This document shows, piece by piece, positions 43,445 through 55,547 of a DNA stretch of 64,000 nt. Made by a program: the position numbers and the translations under genes. Source of the stretch: Dendrolimus kikuchii (Eukaryota; Arthropoda; Insecta; Lepidoptera; Lasiocampidae); assembly GCA_019925095.2 (NCBI GenBank), contig CM034389.1, forward strand, positions 17,967,435 through 18,031,434, given 5' to 3'. The notes under the pieces are model-generated. The model searched no databases. It was given only the letters and a program-made list of their open reading frames with translations, and was not told where the DNA came from. Position 1 is the stretch's first letter, and each line of letters starts with the position of its first letter.

Positions 43445-45845
43445 ACTTTCACATAGACTGAGACAATAATTCTAAAAATGGTCATATATGTTTAAGCATC
43501 ATATAAATAACAATTTTCAGTTGAAGTTTGGTAGTTATTTTTAAATCACGAAACAACCATTTGCTTTCATATTAACAAAGTAGAGAAGCTTGAATGGAGT
43601 CCTGAGGCCATGATGAGCCTGTACAAAGAAATATGAAAGCTGCTAGATACTAGATATCCATAGATTATAGGGAGAATATAATATAACTAAGTTGAGTTCT
43701 TTCTTTTATTAGTTTACTTATATTACTTTAGTTTAATAAATGGAGAAAAGAAAAAGCTACATGGTCAAAAATCAAATATACGAGTACCATCTACTCGTTA
43801 TAATAATTATCAAACAAATAAGTCAATCAAGCAAAGTCTATTTTTGTTCTTACCGACTACACTTGATGGAATCCTGTTAATTAGTACAAGGAAATCATGT
43901 TCTTTGTATAATTTGCCCACTCAGAATTTGAATTAAGACCTCATTTGGTTCTTATATTAAGATTAATAAAATTTTATATGATTTTAATATCTGAACTGTT
44001 CTCGTAGCTACCGCTTTATTATATTTTGAATGAAATATATATCGTGGAAAATACAATTTCAATTTCACTTTCATGGCTCAGTAGTCAAATGCCATTAACA
44101 GTGGGCGTTCGACACATTACAGAGTATTCTACCTTGAGTAGACATTCTAGATTTACCTATGTATACGTACGTAAAGATTCGTATTCCATTATTAATACGT
44201 ATTCCAAGAAACTATTCCATTTTGGGAACAAAAATATATCCTACACATTTATGTTCTGCCCTATCATCAAATCCTTAAAGAAAAATAAATCCAGTTCGTA
44301 ATAATCTGATCATTCCCAAGATTTTGAAGGAGCAAACTAACATCCATACAAAATCACTTACGTTTACATATTACTATGCATGAATAAAAAATTCATTATA
44401 TTAAGATTTTGCTATTATTTCCAAGTTTCGTAAGACATTTCATAATGGAATAATGAATTACAAACAAAGCAATAACTATGGAAATGAATCCTATAAGGAT
44501 AAGAATTTCCCTCAATTAGCATAAAAACATTTAGAAAAGAATTTTGAGTTGGCAAGTTAGATAAACAGGATAGAAGACAAATGGAGCGGAGACAGTATTT
44601 GAACTAGGGCAGTTGATACCAGTGTTGTTACTGACTCGAGTCTAATTAGAGATTAACATTTTAAAATCGTCGTCTGTATCATCGTCTACAAATACATCTT
44701 ATAAATGTAAACTTCAATACTCTGTCTAAACTTGATAAAAATGAAAGAATAAAGTTTTACAATTATACAAACTTTTAATTTCTTTTAATTTTTCATCAGT
44801 TTCAAAATGTCTGATTAACTTAAAAATTTGCATGTTAAGGACCGATAACAATATAATAATTTCATAACTTTGTCCTCATGTCCTGCCGGTATCACCAGGA
44901 TAAAACAGGTTAACTATAAACTATTCTTAAAAAAGGTGTGGCACATTTTAGATCTATAAATATGTAATACAATACACTCTTTTAAAAAATATTTTCTGTT
45001 TTTGGTTCGAGTTTTTTAAATGTGTTTAAGTTTTTTTTATTATAAATTTTTAAATCAAACTTTGGGCATTTTTTTACCTAAAACAAGCAATACTGGGTCT
45101 CTCAGTTGAGGGAGATTTTAGCAGGACCTTGAATGTATAATACTGGTTAAAATGAAGAGATTAATTAATGAACTATTAAGATGTTGTTAAACAAGTATTG
45201 TGTTTTTATACAAAATGTTAGTCTAAACAATGTATATGGACCGCCTTTGGCACTCATAAAAAAAATAACGTAAAATAGTGAAATTTTGAGGCATATCGAG
45301 TTATAGCTATGTTATTGTTTGACGTTAGTCAAAGATTTACAATTCGATCCACCTGTAAGACTTATATCCGGCTAAATAAAAATAAATAAATATATCTGTT
45401 AACAAGTAGTAACCGCTGTCTAATGAAGTTAACACTACTGGAGCGTCACCGGTCTTAAAGACATTTTTAGCTTGTATAATATAGTAGTTAGTTTATAAAT
45501 GGTTTCAAAATAGGTCTCAAGCGTCTCGTGCTTAAAATAAAGACAAACGTCAAAGTTCTTTACACCACTAGATAGTACACCCCCAGAGCATAGAGATCCG
45601 TTGATGAAATTACACAAATGCTAATGAAAGTCGAGTTGCTCGGGCGAGATTAGCGTCGTTGCTGTGAAATTGGACCTGTTTAGAGGCCAATTCTACTCCG
45701 ATCTCGGTATTTGTCTACAAGTTCCCCTCTTTACTACACTTTTGCATTTGCAATTATGAGCTACTCTAATCCTTTACTTTTATTTATTATTATTAGTTGT
45801 ACCCGCGCCACTCATTTCGTAGTAATAGCTAAAATAGCTCAAAGC
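43445..45845. other. Unique AT-rich sequence
   Basis: No supported gene or repeat. Open frames at 44026 (plus, 91 codons) and 45435 (minus, 60 codons) show no motif. Confidence 0.4.
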
Positions 45846-45849
45846 TAAC

Positions 45850-45970
45850 CGTTTCACGCCAATATTCTGCAAGGGCGTGGTATTAAACTGATCGAGCTGG
45901 CCCTAAGGACTATCAATAATCAAGACAATGATTCCAGCGTGGTTCTATTACGTATAAATATAGAATAGAT
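45850..45970 (+). repeat. Interspersed repeat fragment, partner of 60430-60770
   Basis: CGTTTCACGCCAATATTCTG, CGTGGTATTAAACTGATCGA, a GGCCCTA block and AGCGTGGTTCTATTACG follow the order seen at 60645-60755. Confidence 0.55.
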
Positions 45971-45974
45971 ATCG

Positions 45975-48170
45975 AAATGAAATTCATGATTTAATCCTCA
46001 AAATTTTTCTTTAAAACCGTTGAGTCATTTCGGAGTCTACCCACTACACTATCTATCTGACTATCAGACAGGCAGACATAAATTTTCAAGACGATCATTT
46101 ACGATTAGGTAGTGTATATATACATGATTTTTTTATTTTGAATTTTAATATTTAATTTGTAATCACGGACAAATTTTATTTATTCCTAAAGATTTTTTAT
46201 TTGGTTTCCAAATTGCGTAACTAAGAGATTAAGTAAATCACGAAAACTTTATTGACTTTTATTTCACTTCAATTACTCACAAATATGTATACTGTTTTAT
46301 TTTAGTACTTAGACGTTGCAAGAAAATGCAGTATTTCCGCAAAACCTAGAGTTCACAGTGCATACAAGAAATCCGTTATAAATAATACAGAAGACCAAGG
46401 TCAGAACACGATTAATACTACTTATGTAAACGTAAACAACAGTATTATTTCATGCTCATAACATCAAGCTACTATGCAAATGTTACGTTTACTTGCCTCC
46501 CAAGTTTACTTTACGTCTCTAAGCCTTCCCTATCATGCATAATTACGTACAGAAATAAATTAAACATAATATAAACAACCTTAATTGTTCGTATTAACAT
46601 AGAAAACAACACATCTTTGTGCTAATTGCTCGCCAAAGTTTCGACTTTGTTCACATGTGCTGAGTTTATAACAATGAGGGGGCATGAAATGACCGGTCCT
46701 TTAATGGGATGCTTTTACATATATTTTATGGAATGTGATAATTTTCAGAAGTTGATAATTAGACAGCCCACGATTTCATACGCGAAAGTTACCTACCTTG
46801 TATGTACATATATATATATATAGCACATATCATGTATATCATATACCTTATAATATCACATATATTGGAAATTGGAATGGAATTTAGTCCCCAAGCATTA
46901 CAAAAATTGGAAGTCAACTGCGAGGTCAAGGTAGATGGAGTCAAAGAATTCTCTTCTTGTACCCCAAAGGTTACAAAAGAGGTCGTGGATAGTCCATTCT
47001 AAAATGTCAGTCAGTCATTCAGTCGCACGGAATCTCTGGACAAAAACCAAGTAAAACCAAATGGTAAAAGAGAGTAGGTCAACATCTACAAAAGGAGAAA
47101 TCTGAAAAAAATAATGTACACCTACGAAAGAAAACTTTTTTTTTTAACATCTACGGACTCGAGTTCCGTACCCTTTTTCACAACTTAATTTCTATGAAAG
47201 TTTTTAGAGATCATACACGCTTGTTGTTTGTTTTTGTTACTGTGTGTGACATTAATTTAGTGATTTTTATGTTGTGGTGTACCTTAAGAATAACTTATTA
47301 TATTAATTTATTCTAATTTTAATACTAAACTTATACTAATGTAGAGTGTATGTGTTGTATATAATAATGTAGGTGTTGTGAGGAAGTGCATGTGCAGTGT
47401 GCAAAACACTAAACAAAACTTTATTATCCATATAACAAGAAATAAACCCTTTTTTATATTTAATTTTAAACTTCTTATTGCTGAGCTCAGTCCTCCCTAT
47501 TAGAAGAATGTACGGAATAGCTGTGATACTTGCCTAAGACGGCAGATTTGTAACATAGGCAAGCTCAATGTATAGATTTTCTCATGATATTTTACTTCAC
47601 CGTCTACACATATACAATGTTACAGAGCAGCGAAGAGAAAACAAACAAAATAATCATATAATAATAAGATCAAAGTTATCAATGAATGTGTTCAAAATCA
47701 TACTGAACGGCGTTTTATCATTTCCTGGAGCAAAGTAATATCGGTTTCAACCGTCGTTTAATGTGTTAGCCATGTCATCTGTTATCATTATGGCAGCACG
47801 GGAAATATCACAATGTCGTGGACTCGCGGCGAAACGACGTCATGTCGTGACATTATCGTGTAGATTGGTAATCTCTGTGTTATGGCGCTTTAAGGGAAAC
47901 CGAGTCATGATACTGGCAACCCTACAGGGCCACGTTAAAAAGAAACTTATTTTTACAACTTTTCACGAGATTTTCACAGAAATATACACAATGCTGAAAC
48001 CCTTGCAGCTTTAGTATCTGGTATACATACGGATTTGTATAAATAGATACGTAAAACTGTGGTATCAGCTTTATGATGATAGGTTTCTTATACAAAAAAT
48101 AGGTACTAATCTATACTTATATAGTGTTTAAATCCATAGGCAAAAGTTTGATATGTACACACATATATAC
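45975..48170. other. Mostly unique AT-rich sequence
   Basis: A short (TA)n run lies at 46807-46822. Frames at 46802 (66 codons) and 47763 (83 codons) have no recognisable features. Confidence 0.4.
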
Positions 48171-48176
48171 ATATAC

Positions 48177-48185
48177 ATCTCTCTC

Positions 48186-48218
<33 letters not shown>

Positions 48219-48219
48219 T
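48177..48219. repeat. (CT)n microsatellite
   Basis: An almost uninterrupted CT dinucleotide run. Confidence 0.95.
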
Positions 48220-48263
48220 CCTCTGTCTATGAAATGAAAAGTATACTTATACTTTATAAGTAT

Positions 48264-48764
48264 ATACAGAGGAACTTGAATTTCTCAAGTTTGCCTTTAG
48301 GGTCAAATCCTAATCTATGTAGATAGCGAAAAACACTCAAAAAAACGAAAATGGTTAAAAACAATATTACACATTTACATAATGATAATGATGCCACTTT
48401 ATTTTTCGTCAAAATCAGCGTTGAGACTTCTTTGAGGATTTGGCCATAAAGGTCCACTTGAAAATTCACCTTTATATAACAGTTCTAGGAATTATTATAA
48501 ACAATAGAGACATAATGTTTCTGAACGAACTACACTATGATTTGGTTTAATAATACAGGGTGCATTTGTTTATTCAAAATCAGGTGATTAGATTGCTGAC
48601 AAGGGTAATTGATTGAAAAAAATTTTAATGATACCATTTTAGTTTTCGCTAAAATCGGCCTCGAGACTCCTTTGAGTGTTTTTCGCTATCTAGCATAGTT
48701 TAGAATTTGGCACTGAAGGCCCGTTTCAAAAAGTCAGCCTGTATATTCAAATAAAACTAATGAG
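48264..48764. mobile_element. Inverted-repeat element with internal near-duplication
   Basis: About 75 bp at 48264-48342, with TATACAG near the end and GATAGCGAAAAACACTCAAA, is repeated in inverted form at 48672-48764 (TTTGAGTGTTTTTCGCTATC … CTGTATATT). In between, a segment with TAATGATGCCACTTTATTTT and AATCAGCGTTGAGACTTC occurs again with changes as TAATGATACCATTTTAGTTT and AATCGGCCTCGAGACTCC. A non-autonomous DNA transposon is the simplest reading. Confidence 0.55.
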
Positions 48765-49025
48765 GTGTCTTTGAGACACGTTGGAACGAAGTTTCGAAGA
48801 CCACAAAAAATGTCGAAGACCATCGAAGAATTTGTATTGTAATAAGGGCAATTACACGACCTTCTAATTTGAAAATACTGTACATACTGTATATTATTTT
48901 GTTTTAGATCTTGTTACATTAAAGTTCGAAATTGTCTAATAATATACAGCGGTCTGCATTTTTCGTTTCGCTTACACTTTTTTCGTCTAGCTCCCATTCG
49001 CCGAGTTACGTGCGATACGGACCTT
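48757..49025 (+). repeat. Interspersed repeat, direct partner of 17985-18250
   Basis: It contains the same ordered blocks as the earlier copy, including GAACGAAGTTTCGAAGA and ATTAAAGTTCGAAATTGT. A short internal duplication of TCGAAGACCA is present only here. Confidence 0.65.
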
Positions 49026-49235
49026 CATTCTGATATTATTTGTATATACAACGTAGTCTCATGATAAACGGTTCTATTCTGTGGAAAAGAAATACCCAAA
49101 AAAACTCAATTTTATACATGTTACTATAGATTTGGGATTCACATAATTTTATGTGCATTATTAAACAACAAGTACGGGCACTAAGCGAGACGTAGCGTGC
49201 TAAATAATCATGTAAATTCTGAGTTACATATTAGA

Positions 49236-49375
49236 TAGATGGATAACTCTTTATTGTACACCAATAGGAAAATAAACCTACAGACCACAAATGTATCTAA
49301 TTATGCGCAAAGGGTGGTTTTATCAATAAAAGATGTTCTCCAGACAACCCCAAATTGAACTCAAGAACCTCTTAA
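49236..49375 (-). mobile_element. LINE 3' end with terminal hairpin, copy 5
   Basis: On the minus strand GGTTGTCTGGAGAACATCTT then TTATTGATAAAACCACC leads to GGTGTACAATAAAGAGTTAT and a TCTATCTAAT tail. Confidence 0.55.
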
Positions 49376-49379
49376 CCTA

Positions 49380-49870
49380 GTAGATAAACAACATGTTGTT
49401 GTTCTTCTATATATGTACCTATATAGGTGAAAGAGCAAGTACCTTTATTGTCGTATAAATGTACGACCCTATACTGTCGCCAAATGTTCGGTTTTAATCT
49501 GCTTAACAAATATTTCCATGTCACATATAATTTCGTGAATGTATGAAATGTTACGAAATTTAAATAAAATTAATATTTCCTTTTGGATACGAGCTCCACC
49601 GGTAATTACATTTTGGAAAAGCACCTGTACTTTGTTCTCGAAATGACAACAAGGGGCTGATTTAAAAAGCTGTTTTAATAAGGGTTATTTATATGCTAGG
49701 ATTGCTTGCTGTTATTAAGATGTCATTACCGCTATGTTAGGTTATTTTTTTTACAAGTAATATGTAGGTACGTCATTTGTATTTTACAATCTAGTTTTAA
49801 TATTAGCTTTATGTATGTCTCTTAAGATCACGGCCCAAAAAAATTACCCGGACTTTTGCAAGGCTTGCGT
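49380..49870. other. AT-rich sequence, nothing identified
   Basis: No supported feature. Confidence 0.4.
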
Positions 49871-49877
49871 GGGGCCA

Positions 49878-50172
49878 TTATTTTTTTTTTTTTTTTTAAT
49901 TGCAGGAGCTCAGCAGACAGGCAGACGGCCCATTTGATGAAAAGCGGTTACCGTCGCCTATGGACATTTGCAACACCAAAAGGTGCTACGAATGCGCTGC
50001 TGCTCTCTTAAGAGAGACTGGAACCTGGTCACTAATGCCGGAACACAACTCAAAGTTGTTATGGCGGCATACTATAGACCAGGGGTGGTAGCCATCCAGT
50101 CGGGCAAATGCCCTACCACCTGGCTGTGGGTTGTTTAGTCGCCTCTTACGACAGGCCGCCCGGCCGCAGGAA
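49878..50172 (-). mobile_element. Short retroposon (GCAGACAGG family), copy 5, poly(A)
   Basis: The plus strand shows a run of 17 T residues, then AATTGCAGGAGCTCAGCAGA, and ends GGCCGCCCGGCCGCAGGAA. The poly(T) is the complement of a poly(A) tail, which fixes the orientation as minus. GCCAT on both outer sides (49874 and about 50176) could be the target duplication. It is one of the least diverged copies. Confidence 0.7.
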
Positions 50173-50306
50173 AAAGCCATGGGAAAAGACTAACATGTAG
50201 TGGCTCCTTGATAAATTAAATTTAAATGTGTCTGTGTTTAAATGTCACTGACCGACTAATATCCCTGTCTACATCAAAATGATCTGCAAATTATGTATTA
50301 TTATTT

Positions 50307-50319
50307 TATATATATATAC

Positions 50320-50398
<79 letters not shown>
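50307..50398. repeat. (TA)n microsatellite
   Basis: A TA run with two CATA interruptions, directly abutting the Helitron-like end at 50402. The Ile/Tyr-rich minus-strand frame is an artefact. Confidence 0.95.
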
Positions 50399-50401
<3 letters not shown>

Positions 50402-50403
<2 letters not shown>

Positions 50404-50600
50404 AGCTGATACCCGCCCGCTTCGCGTGCCGTAAAGGAATTTCGTAAAATCCGAAATCCGAAAAATTCTTAGCTGACCTCTACTTGGGGAAAGGAAGGTC
50501 CATGCCAAATTTCAAGTCTAAAGGTATTATAATTCCTGAGATATCGTGATGAGTCACTATATACGTGGATTTCAATGATATATAGATAGATTACACGGAA
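50402..50600 (-). mobile_element. Helitron-like repeat, 3' end at CTAG
   Basis: The plus strand begins ACTAGCTGATACCCGCCCGC then TTCGCGTGCCG, i.e. on the minus strand a CGCGAAGCG hairpin followed by CTAG and T. The internal part includes CCATGCCAAATTTCAAGTCT. The 5' end was not found. Confidence 0.45.
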
Positions 50601-50609
50601 TCAATCAAA

Positions 50610-51480
50610 AATGTCAGACCTTAACAAGTTTCTTTAAATCATCATATTTAAACAGTGTATCAGTATGTATGTAAAATGACTGGATGTTGTTATCGCAACA
50701 TTTTAAAGTGATGCTTTAGGATGTCATTCCTAGTATACCACTTACACGAGTTTTAGGTATTTGTAAATATTATATTACGAGGAAAATTACTAAGATGTGG
50801 ATTTCCAAATGGAAGATTTAGAGCGTTATCTAGAATTATATTTTTATTGAGTTTTATTACAGTTTCTGACATTATTTTTTATAGCATAATAGATAAAACC
50901 ATATTAATATTAAATGCGTTTTCCTTATAGCTAGTATTTGTATTTTCAAAACTCTCTTTGAACTCTACGTAGGAAAATTTTATTACAACAATTAATAAAA
51001 CATCATAGTCTTAAATGCTCTAATATAGCCGAATACTTTATAATATAAAAATTAAATCACTTAGGGTCGATTTTTCAACCATCAGATAAAAGTTATCAAT
51101 CGTATAAATTATAACCCGACTGAATGTAAAACTAAAACAATTCAACTGTTTATTCATGAAACTTTAATTTTTAACTTTCCCGTGTTTTATTTTATCTTAT
51201 AAATATTTGTTATCTGGTGATTAAAATGTAGCGCCTTAATATTTATAATTTATTAAATAATTACTGGATGTGATGGAGATACTCTTCAAGTAATATTGGA
51301 ATTAAAAAACCAAGAAAAGCGGTACCGATTGCAACAATGAGATTTTGGGAGACGGAGAAGTCCCTTAATGGTTGAAAGTGTCAAGTTTTGAATCGCGCAT
51401 TCTGTTTTATCCAGTATTAGCTTAGCCGTGCCCACTACATTGGACCTCATAAAAAATATAAAATAATATTCATCACAATC
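50610..51480. other. Unique AT-rich sequence
   Basis: No supported feature. Confidence 0.4.
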
Positions 51481-51483
51481 AAA

Positions 51484-51612
51484 TATAGCCTATGTTACTC
51501 AGGAATAATGCAGCTTCCCACTCTTGAAAGAAGTTTCAAAATCATTTGAGTATTTCAAGAGATTACTTCCTACAAACTGACAATCTTTACCTGTTTATAA
51601 TATTAATAGTAT
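51484..51612 (-). mobile_element. Helitron-like fragment
   Basis: The minus strand carries ATATTATAAACAGGTAAAG, GAAGTAATCTCTTGAA and ATTCCTGAGTAACATAGGCT, the same order as the complete copy at 58341. Confidence 0.5.
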
Positions 51613-52015
51613 TAATTTGTAGCGTTTCGTCGCGAGCAGATATAAATTATTTCGGTTAAACAAAGTTGCAAATTATCTTCTCTAATCTAAACATAACATA
51701 TTATTTGTTTGGTAAATATAGGCTAATAAAGTGCTTATATACATTGTGTCGATTTCCTTATTACTGTTTAAATTGCACTCGATAAGCGTCGTCCTCGGTT
51801 AATCCCCCCACCCTTTAGGGCGGGCACGGATCCACCCTAATCTTCACTCTGCGAGTGTTTATTTCATATTTACCCCTGTCTGTCCTCAACGCTAATGAAA
51901 CTCTTTCCTTTGTTCCACTTAATACGTCTTACTACACTAAAGATATTATAGAACATGATTTATGATGGTATGATCTCAAGGTTGAGTTTATTAGATGCTT
52001 AATTGCATATGTTAG

Positions 52016-52216
52016 TCTATATTAATATTACAAAGAGGTAAAGTTTCTGAGTTTGTGACGTTTTAGGATGTAATCTCTGGATCTACTAAACCGATTTAAA
52101 AAATTCTTTTACTGTTCGAAAGCTACGTTAACAGGGAGTGTCATAGGCTATATAATATGACGCTATATAACATGTGAGTTGGACAGAGCGCGGGTGAAAC
52201 CGCGCCGGGCCGCTAG
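52016..52216 (+). mobile_element. Helitron-like element with intact 3' hairpin
   Basis: It starts TCTATATTAATATTACAAAG and ends with GCGCGGGTGAAACCGCGC, a 7-bp stem and 4-nt loop, then CGGGCCG and CTAG (52213-52216), with T following. The base before TC is G rather than A. It is non-coding. Confidence 0.65.
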
Positions 52217-52219
52217 TTA

Positions 52220-53275
52220 TTAATAATAATATTAGTAAGGACGAAGTATATTTCTTCCATGATATAAGGAAAATTTTGTTATAATATTTGTTGCTGTTGT
52301 AGGCCTTGAGATATAAAGACTACAGGTGTCATGTTTGTTTTCTTTATTCATGAAATTCGACAACCTTTAGGGTCTAGATGTAAGTAACTCAAATAGCACT
52401 TTTCAGAAGAGCGATTTAACTTTTTCAAATAAACATTTTGCCATTTCTATAATTATTTAGTTAATTTTATGTATAAATTTCATAATTTTCAATTTTTTTT
52501 ACGATATTATACGACTTTTGCAAGTAATAGATATTGCAAGTTATTATTATAGAAATGTATTAATAAGTTAAAAATCGTATCTCATCTAAACAAGTGCTAT
52601 TGTAAAGTTTCTTTTAACTATATAACTCACGCCAAATTCCATGATAGCTCTTATTTAGCAACAGATAGCTGCGTCGTAGATGATTTTTCATAAAAACGCA
52701 ATTATTACGTATCATATTTTTGTAATAATAAAGAGGATGATTATAGCGTGAACTATAAGAATAACTTATTAATTCAAACATACTACATTGTAACGAAATT
52801 GTCTATATGTAGTCTTCTAATATAAACATGCAAAGATAAGGGTATAAACATCAACAAACTTAATAGTTATGATTTATTACGTATGTACATCGGAATTAAT
52901 AAACATATAATAAAATATTACATTTTGCACTGTTTTTATTTGCATTCTGTAATTGTTTTACAGAAAAACGGTTCAGTAACAGCGTGAAACGAACATAAAT
53001 TCAAGTTTAATGGTTGCACAAAGGTATTAATTAAAATTTAATGGTATGAATAAATCAATGTTATATTAATTAATGTTTATAGACGCGAAATGATATGGAG
53101 TAAAAATAGTTATATTTAATAACATAGCTATTTGTTTATCTATTAGAAATATTGTATTGGCTGCTTCTAATTAAATTACGAATATCCACATTATAGTGAA
53201 TATGTTTATTCTTTCTTTAATTTATCAGTTTGGGGAATGAACCGAGTATCATAATGTCTAGTATATATGAATGTA
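52220..53275. other. Unique AT-rich sequence
   Basis: No supported gene or repeat. Confidence 0.4.
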
Positions 53276-53289
53276 TATACGTGAGGTAC

Positions 53290-53370
53290 TTACCTGACGA
53301 AGTTTAATATATAGTCGGAATAAAAATCAAATAAAATACCGCGCTAAGAACTGTTAAAACAGTTTTATTA
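53290..53370 (+). mobile_element. Penelope-like terminal fragment
   Basis: AGTCGGAATAAAAATCAAAT, AAATACCGCGCTAAGAACTG and TTAAAACAGTTTTATTATGT parallel the terminal block at 57390-57465. Confidence 0.5.
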
Positions 53371-53467
53371 TGTGTACTTGTTGAGAAAATTCAAAAAAGT
53401 ATTATAGGAAACTTGTAATATTATTTCCAAGTTTACACGATTGCCAAGAAGAATCATCATTGATTCA

Positions 53468-53530
53468 TTCCTGGGGATGTCTGGAAGAGGTCGCTTTTGA
53501 GCGACAAGATCATCCTTTGTACACCATTAG
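53468..53530 (+). mobile_element. LINE 3' end with terminal hairpin, copy 6
   Basis: CTGGGGATGTCTGGAAGAGG then TCGCTTTTGAGCGACAAGAT contains a perfect TCGCT/AGCGA hairpin. It is truncated before the polyadenylation region. Confidence 0.55.
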
Positions 53531-53546
53531 ATATATTACTGTGGAC

Positions 53547-53605
53547 TTAGAGTAAGTTTGAAAGCTTCTTTAAGAACCATAAAGGAGGCTTCAAACTTAC
53601 TCTAA
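53547..53605. other. 59-nt hairpin, 25-nt arms
   Basis: TTAGAGTAAGTTTGAA at the outer left pairs perfectly with its complement at 53590-53605. After two mismatches the stem continues for seven more pairs, including one G-T wobble, to a 9-nt loop (53572-53580). Size and shape approach a short pre-miRNA, but it could equally be a compact foldback transposon relic. Confidence 0.5.
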
Positions 53606-53609
53606 CTCA

Positions 53610-54340
53610 ATATTAATAAGACCGTTAGTATGTAAGTTCATTTCTGTAATAATGTACAACTACTTATCTATCGTCACGAAATTCGAAAAAAAATGTATAC
53701 TACATAACATATTAAACTTCGATGCCGAGGTTTAGTATGGTAGATATAATTCTTAACGTAGAAAATTGGATACTTATTGAGGGATGTGGAATTGAAGTAT
53801 ACTTACCTATGCCTAGCTTTTATTCTTTTTATTTGGGCAAATTAGGTCAGAAGAAGTATTGGTATTACTAAAATAAATATACAAACAAAACCGTCTGAAA
53901 TTGGTTAAATATTTAGCCTACCTTGGAGACATTCTGGCTTTTTGCGAAACAACTTGGGTGTACAATAAACATCTCGAATAAACTTAGGACGGAGGAACAT
54001 TGTAAAATAATTTATATTAATTATATTATTTATTAATTAATTTATATTATATTATAATTATTTAAAATATTTTTAACACATTAATTGACTGCAATAACGG
54101 TAAAAATAAATTTACGCGTATATTATGTAAGTGTGTAGTTATGGTAAGAAAAAATCTCAATTTTAAAATAATAGCTACATATATTTCCATTAATAAATAA
54201 TTATTAAAGAAGTATTTATTCATATAAAATTATTTTTTATAAGGAACACTAAAAACTTTTTTTTATAAAAAATACATAATATACAATATTCTTACATAAA
54301 AAAACATTCAAAATACAATATTTGACAAAAAAAAAAAACT
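53610..54340. other. Unique AT-rich sequence
   Basis: No supported feature before the LINE fragment. Confidence 0.4.
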
Positions 54341-54344
54341 TGCA

Positions 54345-54598
54345 GCCTGCCGGCAACGGAGCCTAAATTCCAAACTACCGGTGGCTAGGGCTCCAGAGAC
54401 AGGAACCTCCTCACAATCCGTGCCGTGTTCAAGAGTACTGCCTTCTGAATCTGGCCCTTCATCCAGCTTCTTAGAGAGAACTTGTCTAGATGTCGGTCGA
54501 GGCTCTTTGCTATAAGACCGTTGACGGTGACAACTATCGGTACAGTAATCGTTGACTCCAGACGCCACATAGGGGTAACCTCGTGAACAAAGTCTAAG
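54345..54598 (-). pseudogene. LINE reverse transcriptase C-terminal fragment
   Basis: On the minus strand the frame reads DFVHEVTPMWRLESTITVPI, VVTVNGLIAKSLDRHLDKF and GQIQKAVLLNTARIVRRFLS. This fits the W….V.VVPIVVG..G.I.K….QK...L.TARI.RR.L ending of several LINE polyproteins. It ends at a stop near 54388, and a GC-rich segment GCCGGCAGGCTGCAAG precedes a T-rich run. It is 5'-truncated and has no catalytic domain. Confidence 0.7.
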
Positions 54599-54604
54599 TA
54601 ATAA

Positions 54605-54970
54605 ATAATTAATATTAACGTTTCATTTATTATCTTTAGTCATAATAATAATGATTGAAAACAAACTTCCTATAAGCCGCGCGTAGGTATACCGATGTAA
54701 CTTGCTATTATTATATATAGTTATGTAAAGTATATGCAATAATAAATTAAAATAATAAATTTATTGCAACAACTATTTATGTAAACTTTTTTGTCAACCC
54801 TACTGACCATCGACGCGTGACATGCCTATCGGCAAACCTTCTGCGCACGGGTAGTAATACTGCTCTATATGTATCGTTGTTGTTGTTTTTTTGTTATAAT
54901 TTAGGTCAAGACAATATACCTACTTATTAATTTAATCTCAACTTACTGTGATTAGTTTGTATCCTTGTGA
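54605..54970. other. AT-rich sequence, nothing identified
   Basis: No supported feature. The stretch runs up to the mariner terminus. Confidence 0.4.
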
Positions 54971-55547
54971 AATATTGCTGGGGAAAAAGTTTCTTCGCAT
55001 TTTATATAAAAATTCAAAAGGTTTTTATATAAAGTTTATTTACATTTGACAAAAGTATTTAGGTGCCATTTTGCTGGATAACTTTTTGCCATTTTGTACG
55101 TAGGGACGTGATCCCATTGCTATAAAAATTTTGGGGCTTCTGATCAAAAAACTGCGACAAGTGGTTTTGGCAGTCCTCTCGTGATGTTAACCTGACACTG
55201 CCTAAGGAATTCTGCAGAGACCGAAACAGGTGAAAATTTGAAGGTGCAAGGTGGACTATAGGGCGGATGCATTAACACCTCCCAGCCAAACTATCGTAAT
55301 TTTTGCTGAGTGGCTAAAGATGTGTGAGGTCTAGCGTTATCATGGTGAAAAACCACACCCCTTCTGGTGATTAATTCCGGCCGCTTTCTCTCAACTTTTT
55401 GCTTTAATCTCATCAGTTGTTCGCAGTACAGTTCAGAATTTAAGGTCCTGTCTGGCGGTAACAGCTCATAATGAATCATGCCCTTCCAATCCCACCATAC
55501 ACACAGCATCACCTTGTTACGAGTTAACCCGGGTTTCGCCACAGTCT

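Noticed and set aside
46802..47002. Possible small protein after a (TA)n run
   Set aside because: The start lies in the microsatellite, and the remaining residues show no motif, signal peptide or splice context.
48177..48219. Polypyrimidine tract as splice signal
   Set aside because: It is a pure CT microsatellite with no exon-like frame following on either strand.
50269..50508. 79-codon minus-strand frame with a long Ile/Tyr run
   Set aside because: It spans the (TA)n tract and part of a Helitron-like repeat, so it is an artefact.
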